From positions 1 through 41,249 of the forward strand of contig QZLH01001139.1 in NCBI GenBank assembly GCA_003833135.1: a stretch of DNA of 41,249 bases. Direction: 5' to 3'. Every line of letters begins with the position of its first letter. Positions within the stretch are counted from its first letter, which is position 1. A model generated the notes under the pieces. That model was not told where the DNA came from and ran no database searches. It was given only the letters and a program-made list of their open reading frames with translations. Source of the DNA: Oehlia diaphana. Lineage: Eukaryota > Glomeromycota > Glomeromycetes > Glomerales > Glomeraceae. Below are positions 8,005 to 17,834 of this stretch, piece after piece. Position numbers and translations under genes: made by a program.

Positions 8005-9210
8005 ATGCCGAAACTCATTTCTGACGAAAAATTATTTGCAATAGTTTTATACTCCGCGTTTGTAAGCAATAATCACCTAACTTCCGTTAGAGATGTTTGG
8101 AAGAGTCCTTGGATAACTGGTACTTCTGGAGCACTGGCAATAGGATTAGCTGGTGCAATAGTTGCGCCATTTATTTTAACAGCAATAATTCGTGGATTGG
8201 GATTTGGTCTAGGAGGTATTGCAGCACATTCATTTGGTTCTTGGTTTATGTCATTGTATGGAGGTACGATTGCCCGTGGAAGTGTCGTTTCAATTTTACA
8301 ATCGATTGGAGCTGTTGGTTTAGGAGCTTTGAGTATTTTCTTAAGCAGTGGTTTTGGAGCAGCTATTGGAATTCTTATTGGAGCAATTGGTGGTTTTAAA
8401 CTTGCAGAATATTTAACAGAAATTAATTTAATTAAAACCGAAGAACAATTGCTTGAAAGTTTCGTTCAAATTGAAGAAAATAATAATATTATTATATTCA
8501 AAATCAAACCAGCTTTGTTATATAATGAAGAAGCTTTAAAATGTTTTTTTGAAACATTTAAATCTAGTTCATCATTTGTTAATTCTAAATTATTTAGAAT
8601 TGATTTTATAGAAAATGATTTAGAAGAAAAAAGAATTCATACTGTTCATAATTTATTAGTTGATAATTATGAAAAATTCAGAGTAGAATGTATTTATAAC
8701 GATGGTTATTTGGTTGGATATAATGTAAATCTTAGTGATTATAAACCATCTGATCCTAAGATAAATACATTGGTAGAAATTTGGAATGTTATGAATGGTA
8801 ATGTCGTTATAGAATTCATTGATAAAATTCGGGATCAAGTTAATGATCAAATTCGTAACGTTGATGTCAACAAATTTCGTGATCAAGTTAATGATCAAAT
8901 TAACAAAGCTGATATAAATGGATTCCGTGATCACGTTAATAATCAAATTAATCAAATTAGCGATCAAGTTAGTAAAGTTGATATCAACAAAATTCGGGAT
9001 CAAGTTAATGATCATATTAACAACATTGATATTAATAAACTTGGTAGTCAAATTGGTGATCAAGTTAATAACCAAATTAATCAAATTAAACAAGTCGATA
9101 TCAATAAATTTCGTGATCAGGTTAATGATCATGTTAAGAATATTAATGTCAATGAAATTGGCAATCAAATTAGTAATCAAGTAAATGGAATTTTTCGTAA
9201 GTGGTTTTAA
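8005..9210 (+). CDS. ISG12/IFI6-like protein with the longest repeat tail, paralog 4
   Basis: Single-exon gene of 401 aa with an unambiguous ATG (M-P-K-L-I-S-D-E-K-L-F). The core spans residues about 38-130 (GFGLGGIAAHSF, GSVVSILQSIGAVGLG, GAAIGILIGAIGG). The soluble domain runs to about residue 270 and is slightly shorter than in its neighbours. From about residue 272 the tail repeats V-N-D-Q-I and D-I-N-K-F/I-R-D-Q about every 16 residues, in roughly 130 residues. Its unit period differs from that of paralog 3, which points to independent growth from a short ancestral repeat. It ends in GIFRKWF, an aromatic/basic end that could meet a membrane. Function unknown. Confidence 0.88.
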   Translation: MPKLISDEKLFAIVLYSAFVSNNHLTSVRDVWKSPWITGTSGALAIGLAGAIVAPFILTAIIRGLGFGLGGIAAHSFGSWFMSLYGGTIARGSVVSILQSIGAVGLGALSIFLSSGFGAAIGILIGAIGGFKLAEYLTEINLIKTEEQLLESFVQIEENNNIIIFKIKPALLYNEEALKCFFETFKSSSSFVNSKLFRIDFIENDLEEKRIHTVHNLLVDNYEKFRVECIYNDGYLVGYNVNLSDYKPSDPKINTLVEIWNVMNGNVVIEFIDKIRDQVNDQIRNVDVNKFRDQVNDQINKADINGFRDHVNNQINQISDQVSKVDINKIRDQVNDHINNIDINKLGSQIGDQVNNQINQIKQVDINKFRDQVNDHVKNINVNEIGNQISNQVNGIFRKWF

Positions 9211-9520
9211 ATATACTGTACGTATTAGCTGTTAAAAATATTATTTTTTTATAATCAATAAAATTTGTTAAGAAATATATTTTGGTTTATTACCTTATCT
9301 CTGAAGTTTTGAATATTCATTTAATTTGATTTCACATATTTGGGTCGACAAAGAAATCCTGAGTGGTTGCGATAGACAATATTTAATCTGAATTTGACTC
9401 TACCCAATTATTATTACTCGATCGATCGGACTTAAACTCAAAATTTATTTTTTTCTGAAAATTTTCCATGCAGATAAACAGAGCTTTTTAAATGGTTATT
9501 ATTGTCCGGAGCGAGGCGTG
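9211..9520. other. Spacer after paralog 4
   Basis: AATCAATAAAATTTG at about 9254-9268 is a plausible polyadenylation region and resembles the sequence after paralog 5 (about 15090). The rest shows no gene. Bases about 9340-9440 (GGGTCGACA, TTGACTCTACCC) look like scraps of repetitive DNA. Confidence 0.4.
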
Positions 9521-9631
9521 ATCTTTGGTGATTATAAACTATCTAACCTTATCGGCAAAGTTTATTGTTAAAAATTCGTGATCAAATTGATGAAATCTAA
9601 CTTCTTTCACGATAAGTTTCATTTTAAATAG
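9521..9631 (+). pseudogene. C-terminal scrap of an ISG12-like paralog
   Basis: The stretch reads G-D-Y-K-L-S-N-L-I and then K-I-R-D-Q-I-D-E, followed by a frame-broken version of the ending (F-H-D-K-F-H-F-K, stop). These match in order the DYKPSNL motif, the IRDQI tail and the terminal residues of paralogs 1, 2 and 6. No core or start is present. It is the remains of another copy, inserted or left by deletion. Confidence 0.7.
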
Positions 9632-9930
9632 ATTGACATAAGATTTTTATATTATGTACGGAGTTGACCTTTTATTATAACTTCGAATCGCGATTCATCA
9701 TTTAAAAATAAAAAGTTTTATATATATAATATCGCGAATTGAATTCTAATCCATATATATCTATCTCGGCGATAAATTCGCAGTTTCGCATTTATATGAT
9801 TTTTTTTTATTTTGGGGTCCTATCACAATTTATTTTGTTTATTTTGAATGAAATTGATTCAATCGATTTTTTTTCCAGCCATTAACTTCGAACCAGGTAA
9901 CTAGCTTCTAATCCTAACAAAACGAACAAC
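9632..9930. other. AT-rich spacer
   Basis: No gene, RNA or clear repeat is seen. Confidence 0.4.
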
Positions 9931-9939
9931 ATTTAAGCG

Positions 9940-10620
9940 ACATTGGAAATTACTTTAGAATCGAATGATCATGCAAAAGCAACTTACGGTGGAAAGGCGT
10001 TTCTTTTCTATATGGATACAGATTCATTCATATTTATCACGACATGATAAAAAAATGTGGACCTTTTCGATTTTACTAATTATTCTTCTGACCATCCACT
10101 ATTAAATTACTTTCTGAGGACCAGTGGAACCGACGAAAACGGGGAACCAATATTAAAAAAATATTGATGTCATAGGAAAATTCAAGGATGAATGTCATAT
10201 ATAATGTCTGAGTTCTTTGGGATACATGCGAAATTGTATCATCATGTCTTGGAAATGGTAGTGTCGGTTCAAGACATAAAATGATAAAGGTGCGAGTAAC
10301 ATATGATCATTGGAGAATTGGTACATTTCATTCCGTAAATACTGGAATATCACGAGAAAATGCAAAACAACGGGCAATGACAGCCAAAATAGTTATATTA
10401 TTCACCCTATATTCGTGAAGCGAATCCTTCGGATTCTACAGTATTTAGGATTGGGAGGTTCTACATGGCAAGTATACAACACAGCTATTGTATATCGTAA
10501 TTTGAAATGAAAGATAACAGCTTAGTTTCAACAAGTACTATTACATGGAAGGACATTGAGAAGGCACAAAATAAAATAATGGTACACTACGTTGCTCGTT
10601 ACAAGTAAGTTCATAAAAGA
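9940..10620 (+). mobile_element. Decayed family-B DNA polymerase fragment of a mobile element
   Basis: Across frame breaks the plus strand spells the C-terminal part of a family-B DNA polymerase. A Y-G-G-K stretch is followed by Y-M-D-T-D-S at 10009-10026, the YxDTDS polymerase active-site motif. Next comes L-F-D-F-T-N-Y-S and D-H-P-L-L-N-Y-F, and then S-E-F-F-G-I-H-A-K-L-Y at about 10206-10240, which corresponds to the KxY region. Stop codons follow soon after the active site, so it is dead. The order and spacing fit protein-primed polymerases of Polinton/Maverick-like elements or fungal linear plasmids (DNA_pol_B_2 type). No integrase, packaging or capsid gene is visible, so the exact element type is open. 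The sequence after about 10300 may be more of the same element but cannot be identified. Confidence 0.68.
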
Positions 10621-11592
10621 ATAAGTAGGTTATGTGAAGAAATTACGAAAGAAAAGGAAACCTAATGAATACATAAGAACTATTTCCATTATGTTATTCC
10701 CAAATGATGGACTCATATAAAAAGCGAATAGCTCGATATAGTAGAGAATGGTATGAAAATAAGAATTAACTTCTTAAAAGTATTGAGAATTCATACAAAT
10801 CTATTATAAACAAACTGTCTAAAGAAGAGCGGACTAATATTCAAGAAGAATAACAATATTAGAGAGGATCTTAGAGACGATGTTGACGGAGATAAATACT
10901 TTTGTATCAATCGGTATAAAGTACAATATCTCATTAGACAATTTTTTTTCGCTGAATAAAATAACGTATAACAACATACATAATGTTATTCAAAAAAAAT
11001 TTAGTTACATGGATTCCGTTACAAGGTCCTGCTAGAACTAGATACAAAATAAGGTTCAACGTAAGGAATGTGATTACGGTTGGGAAGCGAAACATCAATC
11101 AGAAATTTGTTAAAGACAAAAATACCCGTGTTTTCGCTATTTGACAAACAACAGACAAATCACAGAGTGAAGCATTACAAAATACATGTTTTCTTCTATG
11201 AAATAGTCAGCTAACAATCAAATTAATTAACTACTGATTAGTATTGTAGTGTAAAAACACTTACTGTATATTCAAAAGGCACAGATTGCTTTTAATTGAA
11301 TAATTATGCATCATTTACGTAAAAGGACCAAAAAATATGTGGTCAGATACAATAAACACTTTTTATCTTTGAAACTACATTTCTTGGTATACTATCTATT
11401 ATTATAAAGTGGAACAATGCATAAAATTTGTTCTTCATAAAGCATGCTTAATGAGTGAAACATCCAAAGAGAGTTATACACGAATCATATAGTAACAAGA
11501 AACTAAATTATATGGTGTACATATATGCAGATTGCGGAAGAAGTAGAAAGGTAGAAACCAACTGAAAATTACGGCATAGTTTCAAATTTTTA
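10621..11592. other. Gene-poor region, possible remains of the same element
   Basis: Short open blocks occur on the plus strand, for example YKKRIARYSREWYENKN at about 10710-10765 and SLFDKQQTNHRVKHYKIHVFFYEIVS at about 11133-11210. They are interrupted by stops. None is a recognised domain. Confidence 0.35.
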
Positions 11593-12279
11593 CTAATCAT
11601 TAAAAACGTAGGCGGCATCCTCAAATTCGGCAATACGATCGGTCACTTTGTTAATTCTATACATATGGCCTACGTCCGGGTTAGGATCTATAGCACTTCT
11701 GTCATGCTTTGACCTATATTTGCCAAGAAAGTTAGAGGAACATTGCAAATATTTATAAATATAATAAAATTTGTCATTAACCATCGTGGACGATTATTAA
11801 TCCAATTTCCCAATTGACGGCAAGTTCTAAATGAAAATATCGTGTCTGAGTTAAATTCGTTTACGCCACCACCATTAATAATGTCGTCGATGAGAATTCT
11901 CTAAATAATTTTTTATTTTTATTAGTTTAATCTACCAAAAATGAATTACAAATAATATTAAAATACCTTTGTTTGACTGCGTCCACGTGGCCATGGGTTT
12001 CTCCAGTCTATAACCACAATTGGATCATCATCAGGAATTCTGTCAAGTACTTCGAGAATGCGAGCTGCTCTTTGTCTTAAATATACAGGAATTTCATTAA
12101 GATCTAATAAAAATTTAAAATTATTAAATATAAATGAGTTCTAATTTTCATTTACTTTGTATTATAATATGCTCACCTAATTGAAGTTTTTTTGCGAGTT
12201 TAATTTCGTCGTTGTCAACTCCATGTTCTTCGTTATTAACTTCAAGTTTGTCGTTATCATCATCAATATATGGATCCAT
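11593..12279 (-). pseudogene. Three-exon gene of unknown function with a frameshift
   Basis: Exon 1 (12279-12177) encodes MDPYIDDDNDKLEVNN and is acidic. Exon 2 (12103-11967) encodes DLNEIPVYLRQRAARILEVL, then DDDPIVVIDWRNPWPRGRSQTK. Exon 3 (from 11900) encodes RILIDDIINGGGV, then CRQLGNWINNRPRWL. The introns have GT-AG ends and keep phase. At about 11785-11790 the frame shifts by one base, and the continuation is read in another frame (NDKFYYIYKYLQCSS, then IDPNPDVGHMYRINKV, then DRIAEFEDAAYVFND, stop at 11593). Both halves look like real protein, so a small indel broke the gene, unless an assembly error explains it. I do not recognise a catalytic motif. Confidence 0.6.
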
Positions 12280-12841
12280 GTCTTTACATTAGAAGAGCAG
12301 TTAAGAATTTATTTAAGAATAGAGAATTTATTTACAAAATGTTAATGTAGTAAAGGAGAGTTTGAGAGAGTTTATTAATTAGTTCAAAAATAAAGGTCAT
12401 TAATTTTTTTCGGTTATACAAACTTTACTATAAAGCAATGACTCATAAATGTAGTCCCGAAAATATTAATGGATGCTTACGTAAGCACTAAAATTATTAT
12501 AATCACGTAATTTATTAAATTATTAATAATACAAAAATGTGATGAGAAAAGGTTATACTATTACAAAAAGCTATCTAAATAATTTTTATTGAATTAGCTG
12601 TTGTGGCTCTTTATATTAATAACAATAAATAAAAACAAAGATTTCGATTTGAACTTTTTTTTGCATATGCCAATTTAATATTTTACTGATAAAATCTCTC
12701 TTATTCTCAACACAAATGTTAAGCATATTTTTGTACTTAATTAATATAGAGAATGGAATCGATTCTAGCAAAATCAAATTAATCGAAAATCGAACCTAAA
12801 ATGAATAATAATGAATTAATAATGAATGATAAATTTATTGT
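12280..12841. other. AT-rich spacer
   Basis: No gene is seen. It contains the upstream region of the minus-strand gene that starts at 12279 and low-complexity A/T tracts. Confidence 0.4.
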
Positions 12842-13933
12842 TCATTCGTTATCAAAATCATCCCTGTTTCCCTGATCCGTCGCTACACGTTTCTTATTTT
12901 CGTTTAAATTGTCTTTTTCCATTTCTGTATCTTTATTACTTTTCGAACTCGTAGCTAATGTGCTATCGTTAATTTTCTCGATTCTTTCACTAAATTCCCC
13001 ATTCAATTTGTTGTAATTCTCGTGTTCTTCTTTACTTCTAGGCACTGTCGAGATCAAAGCTGCTGATAATTTAGGACTTGTTGGTGCATCTATAAATTGT
13101 TCGTCTTCCGATATATGAGATACACTTTCACTTCCCTACCGTAGCTTTGTCAAGACACGTTCTTTCCTATAATTTCGTCTTGTCCTTTCATCTGTAGACC
13201 TTTTCCCATGTCTTCTTCCATTGTTGATTTGTAAATGGCCTTTAACAAATCGCTTTCATTGTTAAAATATATCAAAATATATTTAAATTTGTTAATTTTG
13301 ATAATTTTCGCGAAATGACCCCCATATTTTCCTACATATTCTTTTATCATCTTGAATTCTTACTCATCGTTTTCCTTTTCATTCAATTTTTTAATTGCTT
13401 GGTAACTATATCTTTGTTTAATATCTTTCGCCGCGATTGTTGCATCAAGCATCCTGATAAATATCTCCGTTCATTTTTTGTAATCGTAATATTTGAACCG
13501 CCTTTAATGAAAATTTCTTCCATTTCTTTTGTTAGACGGATATCAGTTCGAACAGTCTTGCATTTATAATTACGTTTGACTACCAATCTTTCCACATATC
13601 CAAATTTTTCAGCGTCTCATAAATTTCTTCTTACGCTAGAAAATCATAAAATCGTAGATCACGTGACTTCTCGGCAAATGAGTAAAATGGGTTGGTTTTT
13701 TTTAACCGGAATTTCTTTATGGCGTTTATTCTTACTTTACTATATTTAGTCATACTACTCGCTTTTCTATATTTACCTCCCTATTTTCTTGTAAAATGAT
13801 TTGCCTTCGGTAGTTACTATCTTTTTATCTTTCCTTAAGATTCCTCTTTTAGTTTAAGTAAACGTGCCTTATCTATTATATCTTCCTCTTGTAATTTGAT
13901 TTTGCGTGCTTGTGCTAAACTCTCTGCTTCCAT
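12842..13933 (-). pseudogene. Decayed multi-frame gene, probably transposon-related
   Basis: Reading the minus strand from an ATG at about 13932, successive frames give MEAESLAQARKIKLQEEDII, then (after a stop or frame break) ERLVVKRNYKCKTVRTDIRL with KGGSNITITKNERRYLSGCL. Next come VGKYGGHFAKIIKINKFKYI with LIYFNNESDLLKAI, and an acidic/basic ending (KKRVATDQGNRDDFDNE, stop at 12842). The blocks are collinear and separated by frame changes near 13640-13860, 13383 and 13150. Charged, coiled-coil-like N-terminal sequence followed by a small alpha/beta segment (KYILIYFNNESDLLKA) is reminiscent of accessory ORFs of fungal retroelements. That identity is a guess. CACGTG occurs at 13660-13665. Confidence 0.55.
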
Positions 13934-14010
13934 AATGGACTTCTTTTCTTACCCTAAATTCAGCTTTATAAAAACGCACAAATTAATTTATTCTTCTGGA
14001 AAATCTTTAT

Positions 14011-14030
14011 TTTTAACTGAAATAGTTCAT
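14011..14030 (+). promoter_or_regulatory. Shared upstream motif (paralog 5)
   Basis: TTTTAACTGAAATAGTTCAT lies 23-42 bp before the ATG of paralog 5 and matches the motif before paralog 4. See the entry at 7951. Confidence 0.45.
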
Positions 14031-14052
14031 CCCTTCAATAAATTTTTTAAAA

Positions 14053-15024
14053 ATGTCGATACTTGTTTCTGATGAAAAATTATTTGCAATCATTTTATAC
14101 TCCGTATTTGTAAACAATAAATATCTACCTTCTGTTAGAGATATTTGGAAGAATTCTTGGATAATTGGGACTTCTGGAGCATTGGCAATAGGGTTAGCTA
14201 GTGCAATAGTTGCACCATTTATTATATCAGCAATAATTTATGCGTTGGGATTTGGTACAGGAGGTGTTGCAGTAAATTCATTTGCCGCTTGGTTTATGTC
14301 ATTGTATGGAGGTGTGATCGCACATGGAAGTCTCGTTTCAATTTTACAATCGATTGGAGCTGCTGGTTTAGGACCTTTGGGTATTTTCTTAAGCAGTAGT
14401 TTTGGAGCAGCTATTGGAATTCTTATTGGAGCAATTGGTGGTTCTAAGCTTGCAAGATATATTGAAGAAAGGGATTTAATTGGAGTAGAAAAACAAATGC
14501 TTAAAAGTTTGGTTCAAATCGAACATAATACTTATCAAAATAACCATCACATGGTTATATTCACACTCATGCCTGCTTTATTATATAATGATATACTTTT
14601 AAGATGTTTTTTTGAAATATTTATATCTAGTTCACCATTTGTTAATTCTAAATTGTTTAGATTTGATTTTATGGAAAATGATTTATTAAAGTTAAAATTA
14701 GAAGAAGAAAGATTGAATCGTATTATTCATAATTTGTTAATCAAGAATTATGAAAAATCTAGAATAGAATATATTTTTCGCGATAATTACTTAGTTGGAT
14801 TAAAGTTAGACCTTAATGGTTATAAATCATCGAATCTTATAGTAAATACATTGGTGGATGTTTGGAATGTTATAAATCGTAATATCGTTATGAGTATTGA
14901 TTTTTATAAATTTCGGGATCAAATTAAAGATCAAATTAACAAAATTGATATCAACAAACTTCGTAGTAAAATTAGTGATCAAGTTAATAAGTTTAATATC
15001 AACAAGTTTCGTAGTAAATTATAA
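14053..15024 (+). CDS. ISG12/IFI6-like membrane protein, paralog 5
   Basis: Single-exon gene of 323 aa with a clear ATG (M-S-I-L-V-S-D-E-K-L-F). The hydrophobic core (residues about 38-130) contains GFGTGGVAVNSF, GSLVSILQSIGAAGLG and GAAIGILIGAIGG. One otherwise conserved Arg is His here (IAHGSL instead of IARGSL). The soluble domain carries TLMPALLYN and KLFRFDFMEND. The tail has two short repeat units (FYKFRDQIKDQI, then DINKLRSKISDQV) and ends FRSKL, intermediate between the short and long tails. A polyadenylation-like AATAAATAAATTTGG follows at about 15090. Function in fungi unknown. Confidence 0.87.
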   Translation: MSILVSDEKLFAIILYSVFVNNKYLPSVRDIWKNSWIIGTSGALAIGLASAIVAPFIISAIIYALGFGTGGVAVNSFAAWFMSLYGGVIAHGSLVSILQSIGAAGLGPLGIFLSSSFGAAIGILIGAIGGSKLARYIEERDLIGVEKQMLKSLVQIEHNTYQNNHHMVIFTLMPALLYNDILLRCFFEIFISSSPFVNSKLFRFDFMENDLLKLKLEEERLNRIIHNLLIKNYEKSRIEYIFRDNYLVGLKLDLNGYKSSNLIVNTLVDVWNVINRNIVMSIDFYKFRDQIKDQINKIDINKLRSKISDQVNKFNINKFRSKL

Positions 15025-15453
15025 TCAAGTTAATGGTCGTTAATGGTCAATGTAGGCAAAATATAGATAAATTAGTTTAGAAAGTTATATAATAAATAAA
15101 TTTGGTAAGAAAAATTTATAATTTCATAATTTTTTAAAATGTTTGAACTGTAATTTACTAATACATTTGAGTTGAACATTCTTGAACTCTGAAAAAAAAC
15201 TTAAATAACTAAATGCAAAAAAATTATATTATGAAACATCGAGTATTAAGCATAATAATCATGTGTTACATTTTAAATATCGCACAGAATATTGAATTCT
15301 AACAGCAATTGAATCATTGATTTTCTTTACCGGCTTTTCACCTTGCTAATGTTGGCGATGGAATAAAATTTAATTCCAGAGATCTAGTAAATGATCATTA
15401 TATCCGATAGGGCATTGCTAAAGCCCACACTGAAAAATAGGTGCTGTCATATA
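15025..15453. other. Spacer after paralog 5
   Basis: No gene is seen; this is 3' flank of paralog 5 up to the left end of the TIR element. Confidence 0.4.
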
Positions 15454-16379
15454 AAGTCCCTGGCGAAAAGAATGGCGGTGCGAATATCATTTGTTATTTT
15501 GAATATGAGATCAGAATTTTCCTATTTCAATTAAAACTTGTAATGCCTAATGGATTTTAGTATACTATTTTAAAAAGCAATAAAAAAAAAATGAAAATTT
15601 CATTATTGTTTTATGCCTATTTTACCTTCTAAAAAACCAAGAAGTACAAATTTATTAGAAATCTGAACATAATAATTTGCTATGAATTTTTTAAATGCTC
15701 AAAATCCTTCATAATAATAAATTCCAATTTTTTAAAAAAAACTACTTACTTTTAATTACCAAATATTATAATTGCATAATGTTATATTACATACATTATC
15801 ATAGAGAAATACTACTAATAATTTTTACATTTAAAATTGAATTTGGTATAAAAGTTTGAAATAAAAAGTTTAAATTTCATTTTCTCATCAACCAAAGCTT
15901 GTATTGAAACAAAATTATAATTATTAGATTCCTTGCAATCACGAGATTTAAATAATGGTCTTTTATTATTTTATTGAGCTTTTATATTTGCTTTTGAAAT
16001 GATTATACAACATAAAAATTCATCATACTCACCATTATACTTGAATTATCACATTAACAGATGCTACACAGGAATTTTAAGACCACCATTCGAACCACAT
16101 AGTCAAGAGGAATCCAATGATGGTAATTTTGTCTCAATCTAACCTCTGGATGATGAGAAAGTTAAGTAATATCAGAATAAAAGAACGCTAGTTGAGAGTG
16201 CGAATACACAATACTAAAAATTGAAGCATTTATTGACACATATCAAATATTAGTTAAATAATGAAATAAATGTATTTTCTGTTCCTCTTTCAGAAAATAA
16301 AAAAATTTCACATTACCATAAATTGCATTCGTGATATCAAAAAAAAAAAAATGACCGCCATTCTTTTCGCCGGGGTCTG
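15454..16379. mobile_element. Non-autonomous TIR element, about 926 bp
   Basis: The left end (15454-15479, AAGTCCCTGGCGAAAAGAAT...) and the inverse of the right end (16354-16379) match in 23 of 26 bases over GGCGAAAAGAATGGCGGT and its flank. TA dinucleotides flank both ends (15452-15453 and 16380-16381), as expected for Tc1/mariner-type insertion. The interior is AT-rich with no transposase frame, so this is a MITE or internally deleted copy. The family assignment rests on the TA target and the TIRs only. Confidence 0.75.
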
Positions 16380-16903
16380 TAATTGCGGTTACGGTACGCG
16401 TAATTGCTGCCGTAATTCATAAATTTCAACAGCACTTTTAACTAAAATTTTTAAATTTTTTTTTTTTTTTTTTTTTTTTGGAGCAAATAAAATCAAACTT
16501 TCGCGTTTTACTTAAAAACTTTTTAACTTAAGAAGCGTAACAATGAATAAATTTTTTGTTACCTCTCTCCTTTTCACTTTCAATGACATGTTCAATAATA
16601 ATATTTTCAGGAGATTTACCTGAATTAACATATAAAATCATAAATTATTTTCAGAATGATTATTCAACCTTACATTCATGCATTTTAATTAACAGATTAT
16701 GATATTTACTTCTACTTATAGATTATATATAATAGTAATATTATAACATTTCAGTCAAAATTTTATAAATTCGAAAAAAAAAAATTCATATTACTACTTG
16801 TGGCATTCAATAAAATTCTTATTCCAAAGAAAATTATAAAACGTCACAATTCTCATGCCATTATTTAAGATGAAACTTTGAGTGGTGATCAGGTTACAGT
16901 CAA
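16380..16903. other. Spacer with long poly(T)
   Basis: A run of more than 20 T residues lies at about 16455-16480. No gene is seen. Confidence 0.45.
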
Positions 16904-17304
16904 TTTTCAATTCGACCCGAGTATTCCTCTTATATCCGGTAGAGAGAAAATTCGATTTGATTATTGTTTAATTTGGAAACCGGGTTAGAATAGCGAATAT
17001 TTTATTTATCTATCGTAAAAAAATCAAATTATAAAACATTTAGTATTTAAATCTGAGAATCACCTGAAATATATATAATCTGCGACTTGATTCAATAAAT
17101 ACTATAGGTATATTTAATTCAAATAATTGACTTTACAGACAAGTAGTGGAGAAAATTTTCTAGTGACTTCAATTACTAAGAAAACTTTGAAAATTACATG
17201 AATCTTAGAAATCCTTATTTGTGTTAGAGAATTACTTTTAAGTAGATTATCTGGGTCGAACCGAACAGTATGACAGGTTGGATTTAAATTATTGGTCCGA
17301 TTCA
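16904..17304. repeat. Dispersed repeat, copy B
   Basis: Direct-orientation copy of 4031-4364 with an extra stretch around 17040-17075. It lies about 1 kb upstream of paralog 6, whereas copy A directly abuts the pseudogene most like paralog 6. The antisense open frame over its right part (17114-17362) is not conserved as protein between the copies and is not annotated. Confidence 0.75.
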
Positions 17305-17834
17305 AAATTTGAGTCGGATCAATTAACCTGAGTCTACTCGAATGGAGAACTAGTTGAAACACTTATAACTAGATAATTCACTAATTCTAAATTACTTTAT
17401 CAAATTTAAAAGCAAAAAATTGAATATTTACTCATGATTTATTAATTAATGATTATAAAGTTACTGTAAATATAACTGTTAACTTACAATTAAAGGTAAC
17501 GAATATAACTACATCCCTGGAAAGCTGGAATAAACGTAATATGACACGTCATGACAAAATATCTTATGGCTTATATATTTCATTGGGTACAAAATAACCA
17601 ATTTATAATTATTGCATTAATTTTAGAAATATTGTACATAGAGGTAAACAATTATAAAAATTGATAACTATCTAAAAAAAATCGAATACTATGCTAACTA
17701 AGACACGTGATCTATAATAAGAAAATTAGTGTAACGTTTACAAAATATATATTGAAGTTAACCTAATTACTCGAGTTTTTTGACTTGAAGAAAATTTACT
17801 AGGATTTGTGTATATTTTACATGAACTCTAATAA
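17305..17834. other. AT-rich spacer
   Basis: No gene is seen. One CACGTG site lies at 17704-17709. Confidence 0.4.

Noticed and set aside
8656..9180. 174-codon open frame antisense to paralog 4
   Set aside because: It is a by-product of the repeated tail: the reverse complement of the IRDQVNDQI codons lacks stops and reads as a monotonous I/N/L/T sequence. The same applies to 6875-7258 (minus) and 6879-7370 (plus) in paralog 3.
6965..9207. CRISPR-like or satellite DNA interpretation of the regular repeats
   Set aside because: The repeats are in frame inside coding sequence, have no spacers, and the genome is eukaryotic.
17114..17362. 82-codon minus-strand frame
   Set aside because: It lies over the dispersed repeat copy B, and copy A does not keep the frame, so there is no sign of protein selection.
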